This document shows, one piece after another, positions 43,442 through 52,400 of a stretch of 64,000 bases of DNA. Position 1 is the stretch's first letter. Each line of letters starts with the position of its first letter. Source of the stretch: Enterococcus sp. PF1-24 (GTDB taxonomy: Bacteria; Bacillota; Bacilli; Lactobacillales; Enterococcaceae); the NCBI RefSeq assembly GCF_029893325.1, contig NZ_JARXWL010000004.1, positions 81,059 to 145,058 on the forward strand, written 5' to 3'. The notes below the pieces were generated by a model. The model was not told the origin of the DNA. It made no database searches and saw only the letters and a program-made list of their open reading frames with translations. The position numbers and the translations under genes were made by a program.

Positions 43442-43452
43442 GGTATTTTACT

Positions 43453-43998
43453 ATGAAACTTACTTCTAAACAAATGGTCTTAATCGCTGAATTTGCTGCC
43501 ATCATCGCAGTACTTTCACAAATCACAATTCCTTTAGCCTTGATTCCATTGACGTTGCAAACTTTTGCAGTTGGCTTTGTGGCCACCATCTCTGATAAAA
43601 AAAGCAGCACCTATGCTGTTTTAATTTATTTATTACTAGGTTTAATTGGTTTACCCGTCTTTGCCAATTTTCGTAGCGGGATGGCAGTTTTATTTGGTCC
43701 CACTGGCGGCTTCTTAATCGGCTTTATTTTTAATGCTTTTATTACTAGCTGGTTAATGTCAAAAAAAACCGTCAGCTATGGCTGGGCGATTTTAGCAAAT
43801 ATCTCTGGCGCTTTCTTCACTTTGCTTTTCGGCACGATTTGGTTGCAATTTGGTAATGGCATGACCTTTGCGGATGCCTTAGCAGCGGGCTTTATTCCTT
43901 TTATTATCCCCGGTATTATTAAAGCGGTGGCAGCAGCTTGCTTAGGGGTCGTCGTTTTAAAACGGGTTCCTTTTCTAAAACAAAACAACAAAAAATAA
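43453..43998 (+). CDS. bioY: Biotin transporter substrate-binding subunit BioY
   Basis: A 181-residue ECF-type S component with six membrane helices that binds biotin with high affinity. BioY landmarks are IAVLSQITIPLALIPLTLQT (about 18-37), YLLLGLIGLPVFANFRSG (about 60-77) and GPTGGFLIGF near 83. It works with a general EcfAA'T module encoded elsewhere. The upstream BirA-type operator implies repression by biotin. Biotin is needed in this organism for the oxaloacetate decarboxylase encoded near the right edge. Start at ATG 43453, nine bases after AAAGG. Confidence 0.93.
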   Translation: MKLTSKQMVLIAEFAAIIAVLSQITIPLALIPLTLQTFAVGFVATISDKKSSTYAVLIYLLLGLIGLPVFANFRSGMAVLFGPTGGFLIGFIFNAFITSWLMSKKTVSYGWAILANISGAFFTLLFGTIWLQFGNGMTFADALAAGFIPFIIPGIIKAVAAACLGVVVLKRVPFLKQNNKK

Positions 43999-44119
43999 CT
44001 TATTCATTTAAAATTCTTGCTTTTTCATTTTTTTCGTCATACTTTTTTCACAATTTCAGATTATTATATATACATACCAACAAACAAACCCTTAAACACT
44101 TTTTCATTTTTAACTCCTT

Positions 44120-44160
44120 GCCCGCTGGTTCCCCGCCAGCGGGCTTCCTTTTGTCTTTTT
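44120..44160 (+). terminator. Terminator after bioY
   Basis: GCCCGCTGG and CCAGCGGGC enclose TTCCCCG and are followed by a T-rich tract. This stem is unusually GC-rich for the region. Confidence 0.85.
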
Positions 44161-44165
44161 TTCCA

Positions 44166-44194
44166 CAAAAAAACTGAGTATCTCTACTCAGTTC
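44166..44194 (-). terminator. Terminator after mvaS
   Basis: On the minus strand AACTGAGTA and TACTCAGTT enclose GAGA, followed by TTTTTTT. It begins six bases beyond the mvaS stop codon. Confidence 0.88.
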
Positions 44195-44199
44195 CTTAA

Positions 44200-45357
44200 T
44201 TACCCATGATTATAATAACGAATACCCCCCGCAACTTTATGCACTGCATAAGGACTTGAATCATTAGTGATTAATTCTGAATCATCCCGCGGTAATTTTT
44301 CGTTAAAGATTGCTTCGTATTCAGGAATCGTCAACTGTTGTCGTTGCGCTAACAAAGCTTCATGCTGCTGTGATTGTAAATGTTCTTGGTAACCAGCTAC
44401 TAAGGTTAATGAGAAAAATTCACTAACTGCCCCTGAGCCATAACTAAACAGCCCGATTAAATCACCAGCTTGTAAGGTTTGACTGTTTTCCAACAAGGAA
44501 ACTAAGCCTAAATATAAAGAACCTGTATACAAATTACCGATTTTTTTGCTGTAAACAATACTTTCATCATAGCAAGCGGTTAAACGTTGCTGCTCGGTTT
44601 CAGTAAGTTCCGGAAAAATACTTTGCAAAGCTTTGCGCCCCATTTTTGTATAAGGTAAATGAAAAGCCAGCGCTGCATAATCTTGACTGCTACGCTTGAA
44701 TTGTTTTTTATTTTGTTGCCAAACCGTTTGAAAACTATTAATATAAACGTCATTTGATAAATGCCCATCAACTAGCGGATAATCATGCCCCTCTGGTCGC
44801 CAAAAATCATAAATATCTTCTGAATAAAAAACAGCTTCTTCCGATAAAATAGCGATACTTGGATTAGCCGTAATCAGCATTGCCACCGCGCCTGCCCCTT
44901 GAGTCACTTCTCCCCCAGAGTTCAAGCCATATTTTGAGATATCAGCTGCAATCACCAAAACACTTCGCTCGGGGTGACTTTTAACGTATTCTTTGGCTTG
45001 TTGTAAAGCAGCCGTCGCCCCATAACAAGCTTGTTTGATTTCATAAGCCCGCACAAATGGTTGAATCCCTAACAGTTTTTGAATAATTACCGCTGCCGAC
45101 TTTGAATAATCAAAAGCAGATTCAGTGCCGACAATAACCATATCAATTTTCTGTTTGTCTGCTTCAGTTAAAATTTTAGCCGCGGCATTTGCCCCTAAAG
45201 TTACAATATCTTGACTAGCAGGAATTACTGCCATTTCATCTTGACCGATGCCCACTAGAAATTTTCCTGGGTCCACTTCACGAGCAATTGCCAAATCCGT
45301 CATATCCACAAAAAAACTTGGTACATGAAACGCAATCTTCTCAATCCCTACATTCAT
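44200..45357 (-). CDS. mvaS: Hydroxymethylglutaryl-CoA synthase
   Basis: A 385-residue HMG-CoA synthase of the mevalonate pathway, condensing acetyl-CoA and acetoacetyl-CoA. The catalytic Cys lies in IKQACYGATAALQ near 110, the Glu in VGTESAFDYSKS near 79 and the His in FHLPYTKMGRKA near 233. Length matches enterococcal MvaS. In known enterococci mvaS and mvaE lie side by side and divergent; here they remain divergent but about 9.3 kb apart, with a WxL cluster and a regulator between. The ATG follows AAAGGAGAG. Confidence 0.95.
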   Translation of the reverse strand: MNVGIEKIAFHVPSFFVDMTDLAIAREVDPGKFLVGIGQDEMAVIPASQDIVTLGANAAAKILTEADKQKIDMVIVGTESAFDYSKSAAVIIQKLLGIQPFVRAYEIKQACYGATAALQQAKEYVKSHPERSVLVIAADISKYGLNSGGEVTQGAGAVAMLITANPSIAILSEEAVFYSEDIYDFWRPEGHDYPLVDGHLSNDVYINSFQTVWQQNKKQFKRSSQDYAALAFHLPYTKMGRKALQSIFPELTETEQQRLTACYDESIVYSKKIGNLYTGSLYLGLVSLLENSQTLQAGDLIGLFSYGSGAVSEFFSLTLVAGYQEHLQSQQHEALLAQRQQLTIPEYEAIFNEKLPRDDSELITNDSSPYAVHKVAGGIRYYNHG

Positions 45358-45391
45358 TAAAAGCTCTCCTTTATTTATAGTAAAAACTCAA

Positions 45392-45433
45392 ATGCAATCA
45401 CAATTGCATATTCTTTTAATTTAACCTAGTCAA
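45392..45433 (-). promoter_or_regulatory. mvaS promoter with overlapping palindrome
   Basis: On the minus strand TTGACT (45433-45428) and TATGCA (45410-45405) are 17 bases apart. A perfect palindrome ATGCAAT-CACA-ATTGCAT (45392-45409) covers the -10 box and the start point, and could be an operator. The -10 hexamer itself is a weak match. Confidence 0.55.
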
Positions 45434-45540
45434 CTATAACATTTTTTTCAAGGAAAGCGATATTTTTCTCTTTTTTTTAATTATTTCTAAAACATTTTTA
45501 TTACAAAAAGCGGTAAAAATTGTTCTAGCATCCAAAACAA

Positions 45541-45570
45541 AAAAGCCCGTAAATTTTGACAGGCTTCCTT
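45541..45570 (-). terminator. Terminator of the WxL cluster
   Basis: On the minus strand AAGCCTGT and ACGGGCTT pair with one G-U, enclosing CAAAATTT, and are followed by TTTTTGTTTTG. Confidence 0.82.
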
Positions 45571-45576
45571 TTTCAA

Positions 45577-46242
45577 TTAACTTTCTTTAAGGGCGGCTTG
45601 ATCAACTTGATAAAATTCAAATACCGCTTCTTCATATTTTTTTGTTTGCTCAATATCTTGTAGATACTCTGCTCGTAAGCTTTCATCCTCATAAAATTGC
45701 ACGTAATTGGCGCTGCCGTTAACTCCTAGTTCTTTGATTGCGTTATAGTACCGATTTAAAAACCGCTGCCCGTCTGCAGTATTTAACTCGCTTGCTCGAA
45801 TAGTTCCGTAACTTGCCATAGCAGTGGTTAAATAGCGAATATTCTTTTGTGAATCTTCGATTGTAGTCGTTTGATTGCTAGCCAATTGGATTTGCTCTTC
45901 AAAATCTCGCAATAAGTAGTATGATTTAACAACTTCTTCAGCATCATTTTTTGATAAATTCAATCCTTGATAATGCTTGATATAGCCCCCACTCGCTCCT
46001 AATAGACCGGCAAAAACTACCGCGATAAAAAAGCCACTTAGACTTCTTTTTTTCATTTTAGTATATCTTTTTCCCAAAAAAAACATTTGTTTTCGTTGCT
46101 TTTTCTGAGGAAGTTTTTCAGTTGGTATTTGCGCTAATTTTCTTTGCGCTTTGAAAAAAGTAAAGCCAAAATAACTAGCTAAAAGTAAAAATAGTAGCGT
46201 AGCTGCTAAACAACCAATTAATAAACCTTCTAAAATTGTCAT
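45577..46242 (-). CDS. WxL-cluster membrane protein of unknown function
   Basis: A 221-residue protein closing the WxL operon. It has one N-terminal helix (about 2-25), a basic cytoplasmic loop with KLPQKKQRKQ and KKRSLS, a second helix (about 70-90), and an external helical domain of about 130 residues rich in Glu, Gln and Tyr (KNDAEEVVKSYYLLRDFEEQ). I know no catalytic motif in it. The ATG at 46242 follows GGGAG; a GTG five codons upstream overlaps the stop of the DUF916 gene. Its position suggests an accessory role in assembling or sensing the WxL complex. Function is not assigned. Confidence 0.75.
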   Translation of the reverse strand: MTILEGLLIGCLAATLLFLLLASYFGFTFFKAQRKLAQIPTEKLPQKKQRKQMFFLGKRYTKMKKRSLSGFFIAVVFAGLLGASGGYIKHYQGLNLSKNDAEEVVKSYYLLRDFEEQIQLASNQTTTIEDSQKNIRYLTTAMASYGTIRASELNTADGQRFLNRYYNAIKELGVNGSANYVQFYEDESLRAEYLQDIEQTKKYEEAVFEFYQVDQAALKES

Positions 46243-46256
46243 TTTATCATCTCCCA

Positions 46257-47300
46257 CTATTTTTTATTTTTTTTACTTGTTTTTAAAACGAGTAACCCGA
46301 TAATAAATAGAAAAACAACGCCTCCTACAATCAGTGCGATTAATTGCCAATTGACACCTTTTTCTTGAACCAAATCAACATCTCGCTCATTAAAAGCAGC
46401 AGCTTGTTCTTGAGTTACTTCAAATTCTTCCGTCCATTCCCAACGATTTTCATTTGAGATAACTACTACATGAGCGCTGTATTTACCAGGTTGCATTTTT
46501 TCACCATTTAAATTAACCGGAAAATCCATTTGAGTATTAGGCGCCATCCGCATTTGTGTTTTTTTCGCTGTGTAAGTAATCGTTTCATTGCCTTTTTTAG
46601 AAATTTCCACTTCTGTTGCAACATTATTTAAAAAATCAGCTTGTACATTTGAATAGTTTACAAAAAAAGCATTTCGATAGTTAGCAGAACCCGCGTAAAC
46701 TTGGTTTAATTTTACTTCTGGCGTGGTCACTGCATCACTTTCTTTTAAAACCATCGCTACCACATAAGCAAATTTATTGTTAATCATCGAGCCATTAACT
46801 TGCTTATCCGCTTCTGGATCCTCTTGTTTTTGCATTCTAATACCACCGACAATAATACCCTCGTAAGCCGTGGTCGGCATTTGAATATCCAATGCTAACT
46901 CTCGTGATTCTCCTGCTGGTATTTCAACCGCTGATGGTCCCGTTACAATATCTTTAAAATCATATTTCAATGAAGCGTCATTAGCAATTTCTGTTTCACC
47001 GTATTCAATCACGCCATTTTGATTTGTTTTTGCACCATTTAAAGCAATATCCATAACGATTGCTTTATCAGTAGGATTATGTAGTGAAATCGACACCGTT
47101 TGCTTTTGACCTGGTGTCATCCGCAAATTGTAATAACCTACCTCCCCTTCATGGTTTTCAGGGAAATTCACATTGTAAGTGAAGCCTGCTGCCCCACCAT
47201 CTTCCATAGCCGCTAAAGCTACTCCACCATTATTAAATAAAAAACTTATTCCTAAAAAGAGCAGACTGATTAACATTTTCAAACAATTTTTAGCTTTCAT
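46257..47300 (-). CDS. DUF916/DUF3324 (WxL-interacting) membrane-anchored protein
   Basis: A 347-residue protein with a signal peptide (about 1-31). It has a DUF916 peptidoglycan-binding-like domain (about 40-160; GYYNLRMTPGQKQTVSISLH) and a DUF3324 domain (about 170-290), where the HVVVISNENRWEWTEEF segment is typical. A C-terminal membrane helix and basic tail (VLKTSKKNKK) follow. Such proteins bind WxL partners and peptidoglycan, tethering the complex to the membrane. It follows the WxL genes after a 109-base gap holding a strong hairpin. The ATG follows GGAGA. Confidence 0.9.
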   Translation of the reverse strand: MKAKNCLKMLISLLFLGISFLFNNGGVALAAMEDGGAAGFTYNVNFPENHEGEVGYYNLRMTPGQKQTVSISLHNPTDKAIVMDIALNGAKTNQNGVIEYGETEIANDASLKYDFKDIVTGPSAVEIPAGESRELALDIQMPTTAYEGIIVGGIRMQKQEDPEADKQVNGSMINNKFAYVVAMVLKESDAVTTPEVKLNQVYAGSANYRNAFFVNYSNVQADFLNNVATEVEISKKGNETITYTAKKTQMRMAPNTQMDFPVNLNGEKMQPGKYSAHVVVISNENRWEWTEEFEVTQEQAAAFNERDVDLVQEKGVNWQLIALIVGGVVFLFIIGLLVLKTSKKNKK

Positions 47301-47349
47301 TATGTTCTCCTATACGTTTTTATTTGCTATGTACATCTTTTAAACTGAT

Positions 47350-47396
47350 AAAAATTTGGAAAAACCACTGAAACCTCAGCAGCTTTCCCAAATTAT
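47350..47396 (-). terminator. Intra-operon terminator-like hairpin between WxL and DUF916 genes
   Basis: On the minus strand AATTTGGGAAAGCTGCTGA pairs along its whole 19 bases with the segment ending CCAAATT (several G-U pairs) around a GGTT loop, followed by TTTTT. It probably terminates part of the transcripts so that WxL proteins exceed the membrane-bound partners. Confidence 0.78.
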
Positions 47397-47409
47397 TTAT
47401 TTTAAATCT

Positions 47410-48225
47410 TTATGGGTTAACTGATAACGTCCAAGTAATATCAGCTTCATAGTCTCCTACAACCATTGAAGCAACCGTTGTTGCTGGAACAGTTAAGGTT
47501 ACTGAAGAATCAGCGGTGTTAGCACTACCTTTATTGGCACCTACATGGTTATTAGCATCCCAAGTAGCACTTTGACCATACTCGATAAAGTATTCTCCTT
47601 TACCTTTCTTATCGCTACTGTTAGTCGTAACCACTGTTTGTGAGCCACCATCTTCTGTTAATTGTAAACTTGATAACATATTAGCTTCTGGCCAGTTAGC
47701 TACTCCTTGATCTGAGTTCATAATGCCGTTAGCGAAATCAATCGTTGCCGCATTTAAAACTTGTGTTGCGTCATCTGTCTTAGTAAATTGTTTTGTTAAT
47801 TCAGCAGTTAATGTATAGCCATAATCGCCACTGCGAATATCTGACCATTGCACATACGCCCCACGAGTAACCGCCGCTGAAGTTGCTTTATCTGTCAAAG
47901 TAACAGCTTTAGCATTTGCAGTTTTAGCCGTTGTACCTGTTTCGATGGTGCCAAACTGTAAATTAGAGACCGCTTGAATTAATAAAGTCCCCGTATCTTC
48001 GTTAGTCGTAACTTCATCAGGGTCAACAGTGACTTCACTACCAGGTTTTTCTGGATCTTTCGTGTCTTCGCCACCACCGACTTCACCTTGAATGATTTCA
48101 ACTGTTCCTTTAGAATCTAAGGAACCCCCTACATTGCCACTGGCTGCTTCAACAGTTCCATTTGCTATTAACGTCATGCCTAACGCCGCTACTAACACTG
48201 ATGCACATAAACTTTTAACTTTCAT
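47410..48225 (-). CDS. WxL domain surface protein
   Basis: A 271-residue secreted protein. The signal peptide (about 1-28) ends near TVEAASG. An acidic, Pro/Thr/Glu-rich linker (KDPEKPGSEVTVDPDEVTTN) leads to the WxL domain (about 85-271), which binds peptidoglycan non-covalently. The C-terminal motif is complete (ITWTLSVNP). The proximal motif reads YGYTLTAEL, with tyrosine instead of tryptophan, so it is degenerate. The ATG at 48225 follows GGAGGA; the frame is open further upstream but runs into the preceding gene. Third WxL gene of the operon. Confidence 0.88.
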   Translation of the reverse strand: MKVKSLCASVLVAALGMTLIANGTVEAASGNVGGSLDSKGTVEIIQGEVGGGEDTKDPEKPGSEVTVDPDEVTTNEDTGTLLIQAVSNLQFGTIETGTTAKTANAKAVTLTDKATSAAVTRGAYVQWSDIRSGDYGYTLTAELTKQFTKTDDATQVLNAATIDFANGIMNSDQGVANWPEANMLSSLQLTEDGGSQTVVTTNSSDKKGKGEYFIEYGQSATWDANNHVGANKGSANTADSSVTLTVPATTVASMVVGDYEADITWTLSVNP

Positions 48226-48257
48226 TTTTATTCCTCCGATATTTATTCTTTCATTTA

Positions 48258-49049
48258 TTAAGGCAACTCGGCTAAAATCCAAGTTAACTCCGTTTGATAT
48301 TGTACTGGATAAATTTTAATAGCATCCGGTACAGACAGCGAAATCGCTGTATTTTGATATGCTGGTTTGTGATAGCTTTCATCTATCACGGCAGCTCCAT
48401 TTTCATCAACTAAGGGGACGAGTGTTGCTAATTGCTGGTTGCTATTTTCTGCAGTAGCACCAAACTCAATCGTCCATGTGCCATAACCCTCCCCTACAGC
48501 TGCAGTAGCTACTTCATAAGCATTGTTAATATTACTAATATTGATTGTATCTCTAGTAATTGTTGGTGTTTTTTGTAAATTACCCCCGTTTACCCATCCT
48601 TTATCAAGGGATAACACCGCGCCAGCTAATTCTTTTACTGACGTATCTTCACTGCGAAACTGATAATTTTGTTTCACTTGTAAGGTCCAGCCAGAAGCAT
48701 TGGCTCGTTCATCAGTAATTTGTAGATAACTCCCGCGAGCAGAAGTATCATCATGAAAAAGCTGCCCTCTTGCATAATAAACCCGATTTTCAGCAGTAAT
48801 TTTAGCTTTGCCAAAATCAAATGCCGAAGCATAATCTATTCGTAAAGCGCCAGTCGTTGCAGGACTTTCCCCCGGGTTAACTTCTACTGTGGGATTTTCA
48901 GGATCAACGGGTTTAGTGACACCACGCCCAGCTACCGCAACTGAACCATCACCAGTTAATGAAGTCGCTTCGACAGAACGCCTTTCAACAACAGCTAATA
49001 AAAGTACAAGCAAAAAAAGCCACCTTTTCAAATTAAACTTATTTTTCAT
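48258..49049 (-). CDS. WxL domain surface protein
   Basis: A 263-residue secreted protein. The signal peptide (about 1-29) ends near RSVEATS. A short linker with PVDPENPTVEVNPGESPAT is followed by the WxL domain with both motifs: SGWTLQVKQ (about 118) and the C-terminal LTWILAELP, where WIL is a variant of the second WxL. Its start overlaps the end of the LPXTG gene by 11 bases, so translation is coupled. It is one of three WxL proteins in the operon. Confidence 0.88.
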   Translation of the reverse strand: MKNKFNLKRWLFLLVLLLAVVERRSVEATSLTGDGSVAVAGRGVTKPVDPENPTVEVNPGESPATTGALRIDYASAFDFGKAKITAENRVYYARGQLFHDDTSARGSYLQITDERANASGWTLQVKQNYQFRSEDTSVKELAGAVLSLDKGWVNGGNLQKTPTITRDTINISNINNAYEVATAAVGEGYGTWTIEFGATAENSNQQLATLVPLVDENGAAVIDESYHKPAYQNTAISLSVPDAIKIYPVQYQTELTWILAELP

Positions 49050-49410
49050 CTAATTGCCCCACCTTCTTTTTAAAAAGGAAGCCTGCTAACAAAATCAAGA
49101 GTAAGCCGCTACTAACTAAAAAGCGATTTGCGTGCGCTTCTCCTGTATTGGGTAATTTTCCAGTTGGTGGTGTTTTGCCATTACTGGATGGTTGCTGCGA
49201 ATTACTTGCAGAATCTGAAGGCCCCTGTGAAGTTGAGGAAGAATCTCCGGAATCACTATTTGCTGTTTCTTCATAAAAAGTAATTTTCCCTTTAGTGGTG
49301 ACTTCTCCTCCCAACATTTCATCAGCTGCTTGTACAACCGTCGGAGCGTATAAAGCACTGCTCCCCAACAGGATAGAGAAAACAATGGTTAGTATTTTTT
49401 TTATTTGCAT
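49039..49410 (-). CDS. Small LPXTG wall-anchored protein of the WxL cluster
   Basis: A 123-residue secreted protein. The signal peptide (about 1-28) ends near VVQAADE. A short exposed part (about 29-50; MLGGEVTTKGKITFYE) is followed by a Ser/Gln/Pro-rich spacer (about 51-85), then the sortase signal LPNTGE at 86, a hydrophobic stretch and the tail KKKVGQLDEK. It is a typical CscB-like partner found in WxL clusters, covalently linked to the wall. It lies 17 bases after the large WxL gene and overlaps the next WxL gene. Confidence 0.88.
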   Translation of the reverse strand: MQIKKILTIVFSILLGSSALYAPTVVQAADEMLGGEVTTKGKITFYEETANSDSGDSSSTSQGPSDSASNSQQPSSNGKTPPTGKLPNTGEAHANRFLVSSGLLLILLAGFLFKKKVGQLDEK

Positions 49411-49426
49411 TTTTCCTCCATCCCCT

Positions 49427-52400
49427 CTATGGACTAATTTCTAATGTCCAAGTAATCGTACCGTTGTAATTGCCTAATTTACTAGCCTCAGCTGCAGTTA
49501 TCGCCAATTTTGGACCATCACCAGTTTCTGACCATTGGCTACTAATATCTTGATCTCCGCCACTGTCTTTTGAATAAACAATTTGCGCAGCCTCACTTAG
49601 CTGAAGATTTTGATTGCCATATTGATAATGCAGCGCATTAGTTAACACGTCTGTTGTTGAAGTTAATGGCTGACTGACAGTTGCTTTTATTTCCCATTTC
49701 GTCTGTCCACTAACACCACGAGTATCACTAACTTCAAGAGCTTCACCAGTGATTGTCGGATTATTAACTAGGACTTCCTTCCCCTGATATTTAATCTCCC
49801 CAAAATCAATACTGGCTGGTGCGGAAAGCAACATCACAGTTCCTAAAACTTCTCCGCCAGGGCTTTCTACTGAAGCAGTAGCCGATAGCTTTTCATTCGC
49901 TAAGTTTTCAGCTTCAGCTTTTACTGTATTAGTGATTATCTGATTATAAGCACTTTTTTCAACTAGAGTTGCAAAAGTAAGGACTGCTTTTTCACCGGAG
50001 TTTAAATCTCCAGCTAAATCAGAAATATCAACAGTCAATTTTCCTGTTGCTGGCTGATACTCAAATTGCTCCGCCTTTAATTTCTCACCATTTAATTTAA
50101 TAGAAGTTAAATCAATAGTTAGCTGGGAAGGCAAGCTATCCACTACTTTTATATTTTTTAAAATACTTTCTACGGTAGTCACTTGATTATTCGTTACTTC
50201 AATTGTATAAGTTAAAGTATCTCCCACTGAAGTAGTGTCCCCACCTGAAGAAACCACTGTTTTACTAACATTAAGGGTTGGTTTTACATCTTCAACCACA
50301 TAAATGGGCGCTGCTTTAAACTCGGCATCTCGATAAGTGGTCGCTTTCACAAAATTTCGATTTCCCGTAGCAGAACGGGTATCACTTAAATCTTCCGATA
50401 TCACAAAGTCAGCAGGTAAGCTACCTGAATTATCATCTAAGTAAATCCGAACAGTTTGACCAGCCGCTAAATAATCAGTTAGCTCAAATTGCCAAGAACC
50501 ATCTGACGTCACTGTTCCAGCGGCAATTAAGCTGCTACTTTCATCAATTGAAAGATAGACAGAAGCCCCTGCTTCTACACCCGTAGCGCTTAGTTTTTTA
50601 GTAAGATTAGTCACTTTACCATTGGTTAATTGCAATGGTTCTGGGGGGGTTACATCTAAAATTTCTGTTATTGCCAGTGGTTCTTCTACCCAATGGCTAT
50701 CTTCAGGTCCTCTAATTGATTGACCACTGATATTTTTGCCAGCTGTTTGAAAAACAGTATCACTAAAACTTACATAACCTTGATCATCTGGCTTTAAGGT
50801 CACCACATCCCCATGCGTATCCGTGATAGTCGTACTGACATCACTTTTAGTGGAAGCGTAAATTGGTTCAGTGATTACCGCACCAGTTGACTGATTATAA
50901 CCGATTGGCGTATCTCCTAATTTTACCCGTGCGGTGAACTCAAGATCTGCGTCAGTGTAGTACTCCTTCCAAATTGTGGTTGGCGTAGAATTTAAACCTG
51001 CTAAGCGACGATAAGTAGATAAACTTTCTCCTGCTGGAAAACTAGCTGAAGAAGTTTCCACTTGTAAATTTTGATTAATCCCGGTACCAGAGCCAGTAGC
51101 GGTAATTTTCAAATTATTTTGTTTAGTAACACTTTCTGATGATGGATCCGTACAATTAACGCTGCTATACCAAAGATCAATATCAGAGTTAATAATTTGT
51201 AAATAATTGTTGTAGCCCCGCAAATCAATCGCTCGATTCCCACCAGTATTACGAATATCAAAGGCCTTGGGATTATCTAGAATTAGCGAGCTAGCTTGAG
51301 CATTATCACTTGTTGAACTAGCACCAAAATAAACAGATGCAGAACCTAAGCCAGTTTCACCTGTATTACCAAAAACGTAAAAACTACCACCTGGTTTGAC
51401 ATTAATGGAAGCTGTAATTCTTCTATTAGATGCCAAAATCGCCCCTAATCGCGATCCATATTGCACAACTGCACCATCTCCACGACTTAACAAATTCATG
51501 GTAGCATCTTTTTCGACAGTCAAATGACCATCAAAATCAAAGCGCCACGCATTACCGGGCATATTAGAGCTAAAAGTAGCTCCTTCACCAATGACAGCAT
51601 TTTGATACCAACCAAAAACTGCTGGATAATAATCTGCTGAATCCCTAACATTATGCAAATACAGATTACTATTTTTACCTAAAATCATTTCTTTTTTAGC
51701 ACCAGTATCAGTCGCTACCGAGTTGGTAACAAACCAGACAATTGAATAATTGGAATATTCAACGGTTCCGTGATAATTTGTACCATCTTCTAAAATTAAC
51801 GATCCCAAATAAAAATTTTCAGCAGTCGTACTTAAGCGAATTTCACCATAAAGCGTAACTTCCGCTTGATAGCCAATTAATAAACGCCCCATCCCATGAT
51901 TTTTAGCCTCCGTATTCTCGTCAGTATCCGTATCGATGTTACCAAATCTAAAATACCAATTTCGAGTACTGTTGGCTTTACTTGGATTGGTAGCAGTAAT
52001 GTTGCTATGAAAATCCTCATCGCCAATAAAAGCATATCTCCCTATTGACTCTACGCGATCACCATTTTGGGCAATTGAAACATCGTGCATATAGAAAATC
52101 GAACGATTAATTAGCGTACCATCTTCTAAAGTTTCTTGAAAACCTGAAACATTTGTACTGGTGCGCAACATCACATCGTATAAAGATAAAATATGACGTT
52201 TTTGATTACCGTCACTTGCTAAATAGGCGCCATCAATTTCCAATGAATTTTTTCTTTCATAGGACCACGACAGACCACCAGTTTGATAAATATCAGCAAT
52301 CAGCTTAATTTTTTCTACGTTTTCGTTTTCATACGCTGCTCTAAACTCGCCCCAATTAGCAACTTCAACAGTTTCTAAAACAGTCGCAGGTGTTGCACCT

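Noticed and set aside
44120..44144. GC-rich palindrome after bioY as a mobile-element end
   Set aside because: It is followed by a T-rich tract and lies directly after a gene, so an ordinary terminator explains it.
43938..44199. Two overlapping plus-strand reading frames after bioY
   Set aside because: They run through the bioY end and two terminators, have no ribosome sites and no family-like features.
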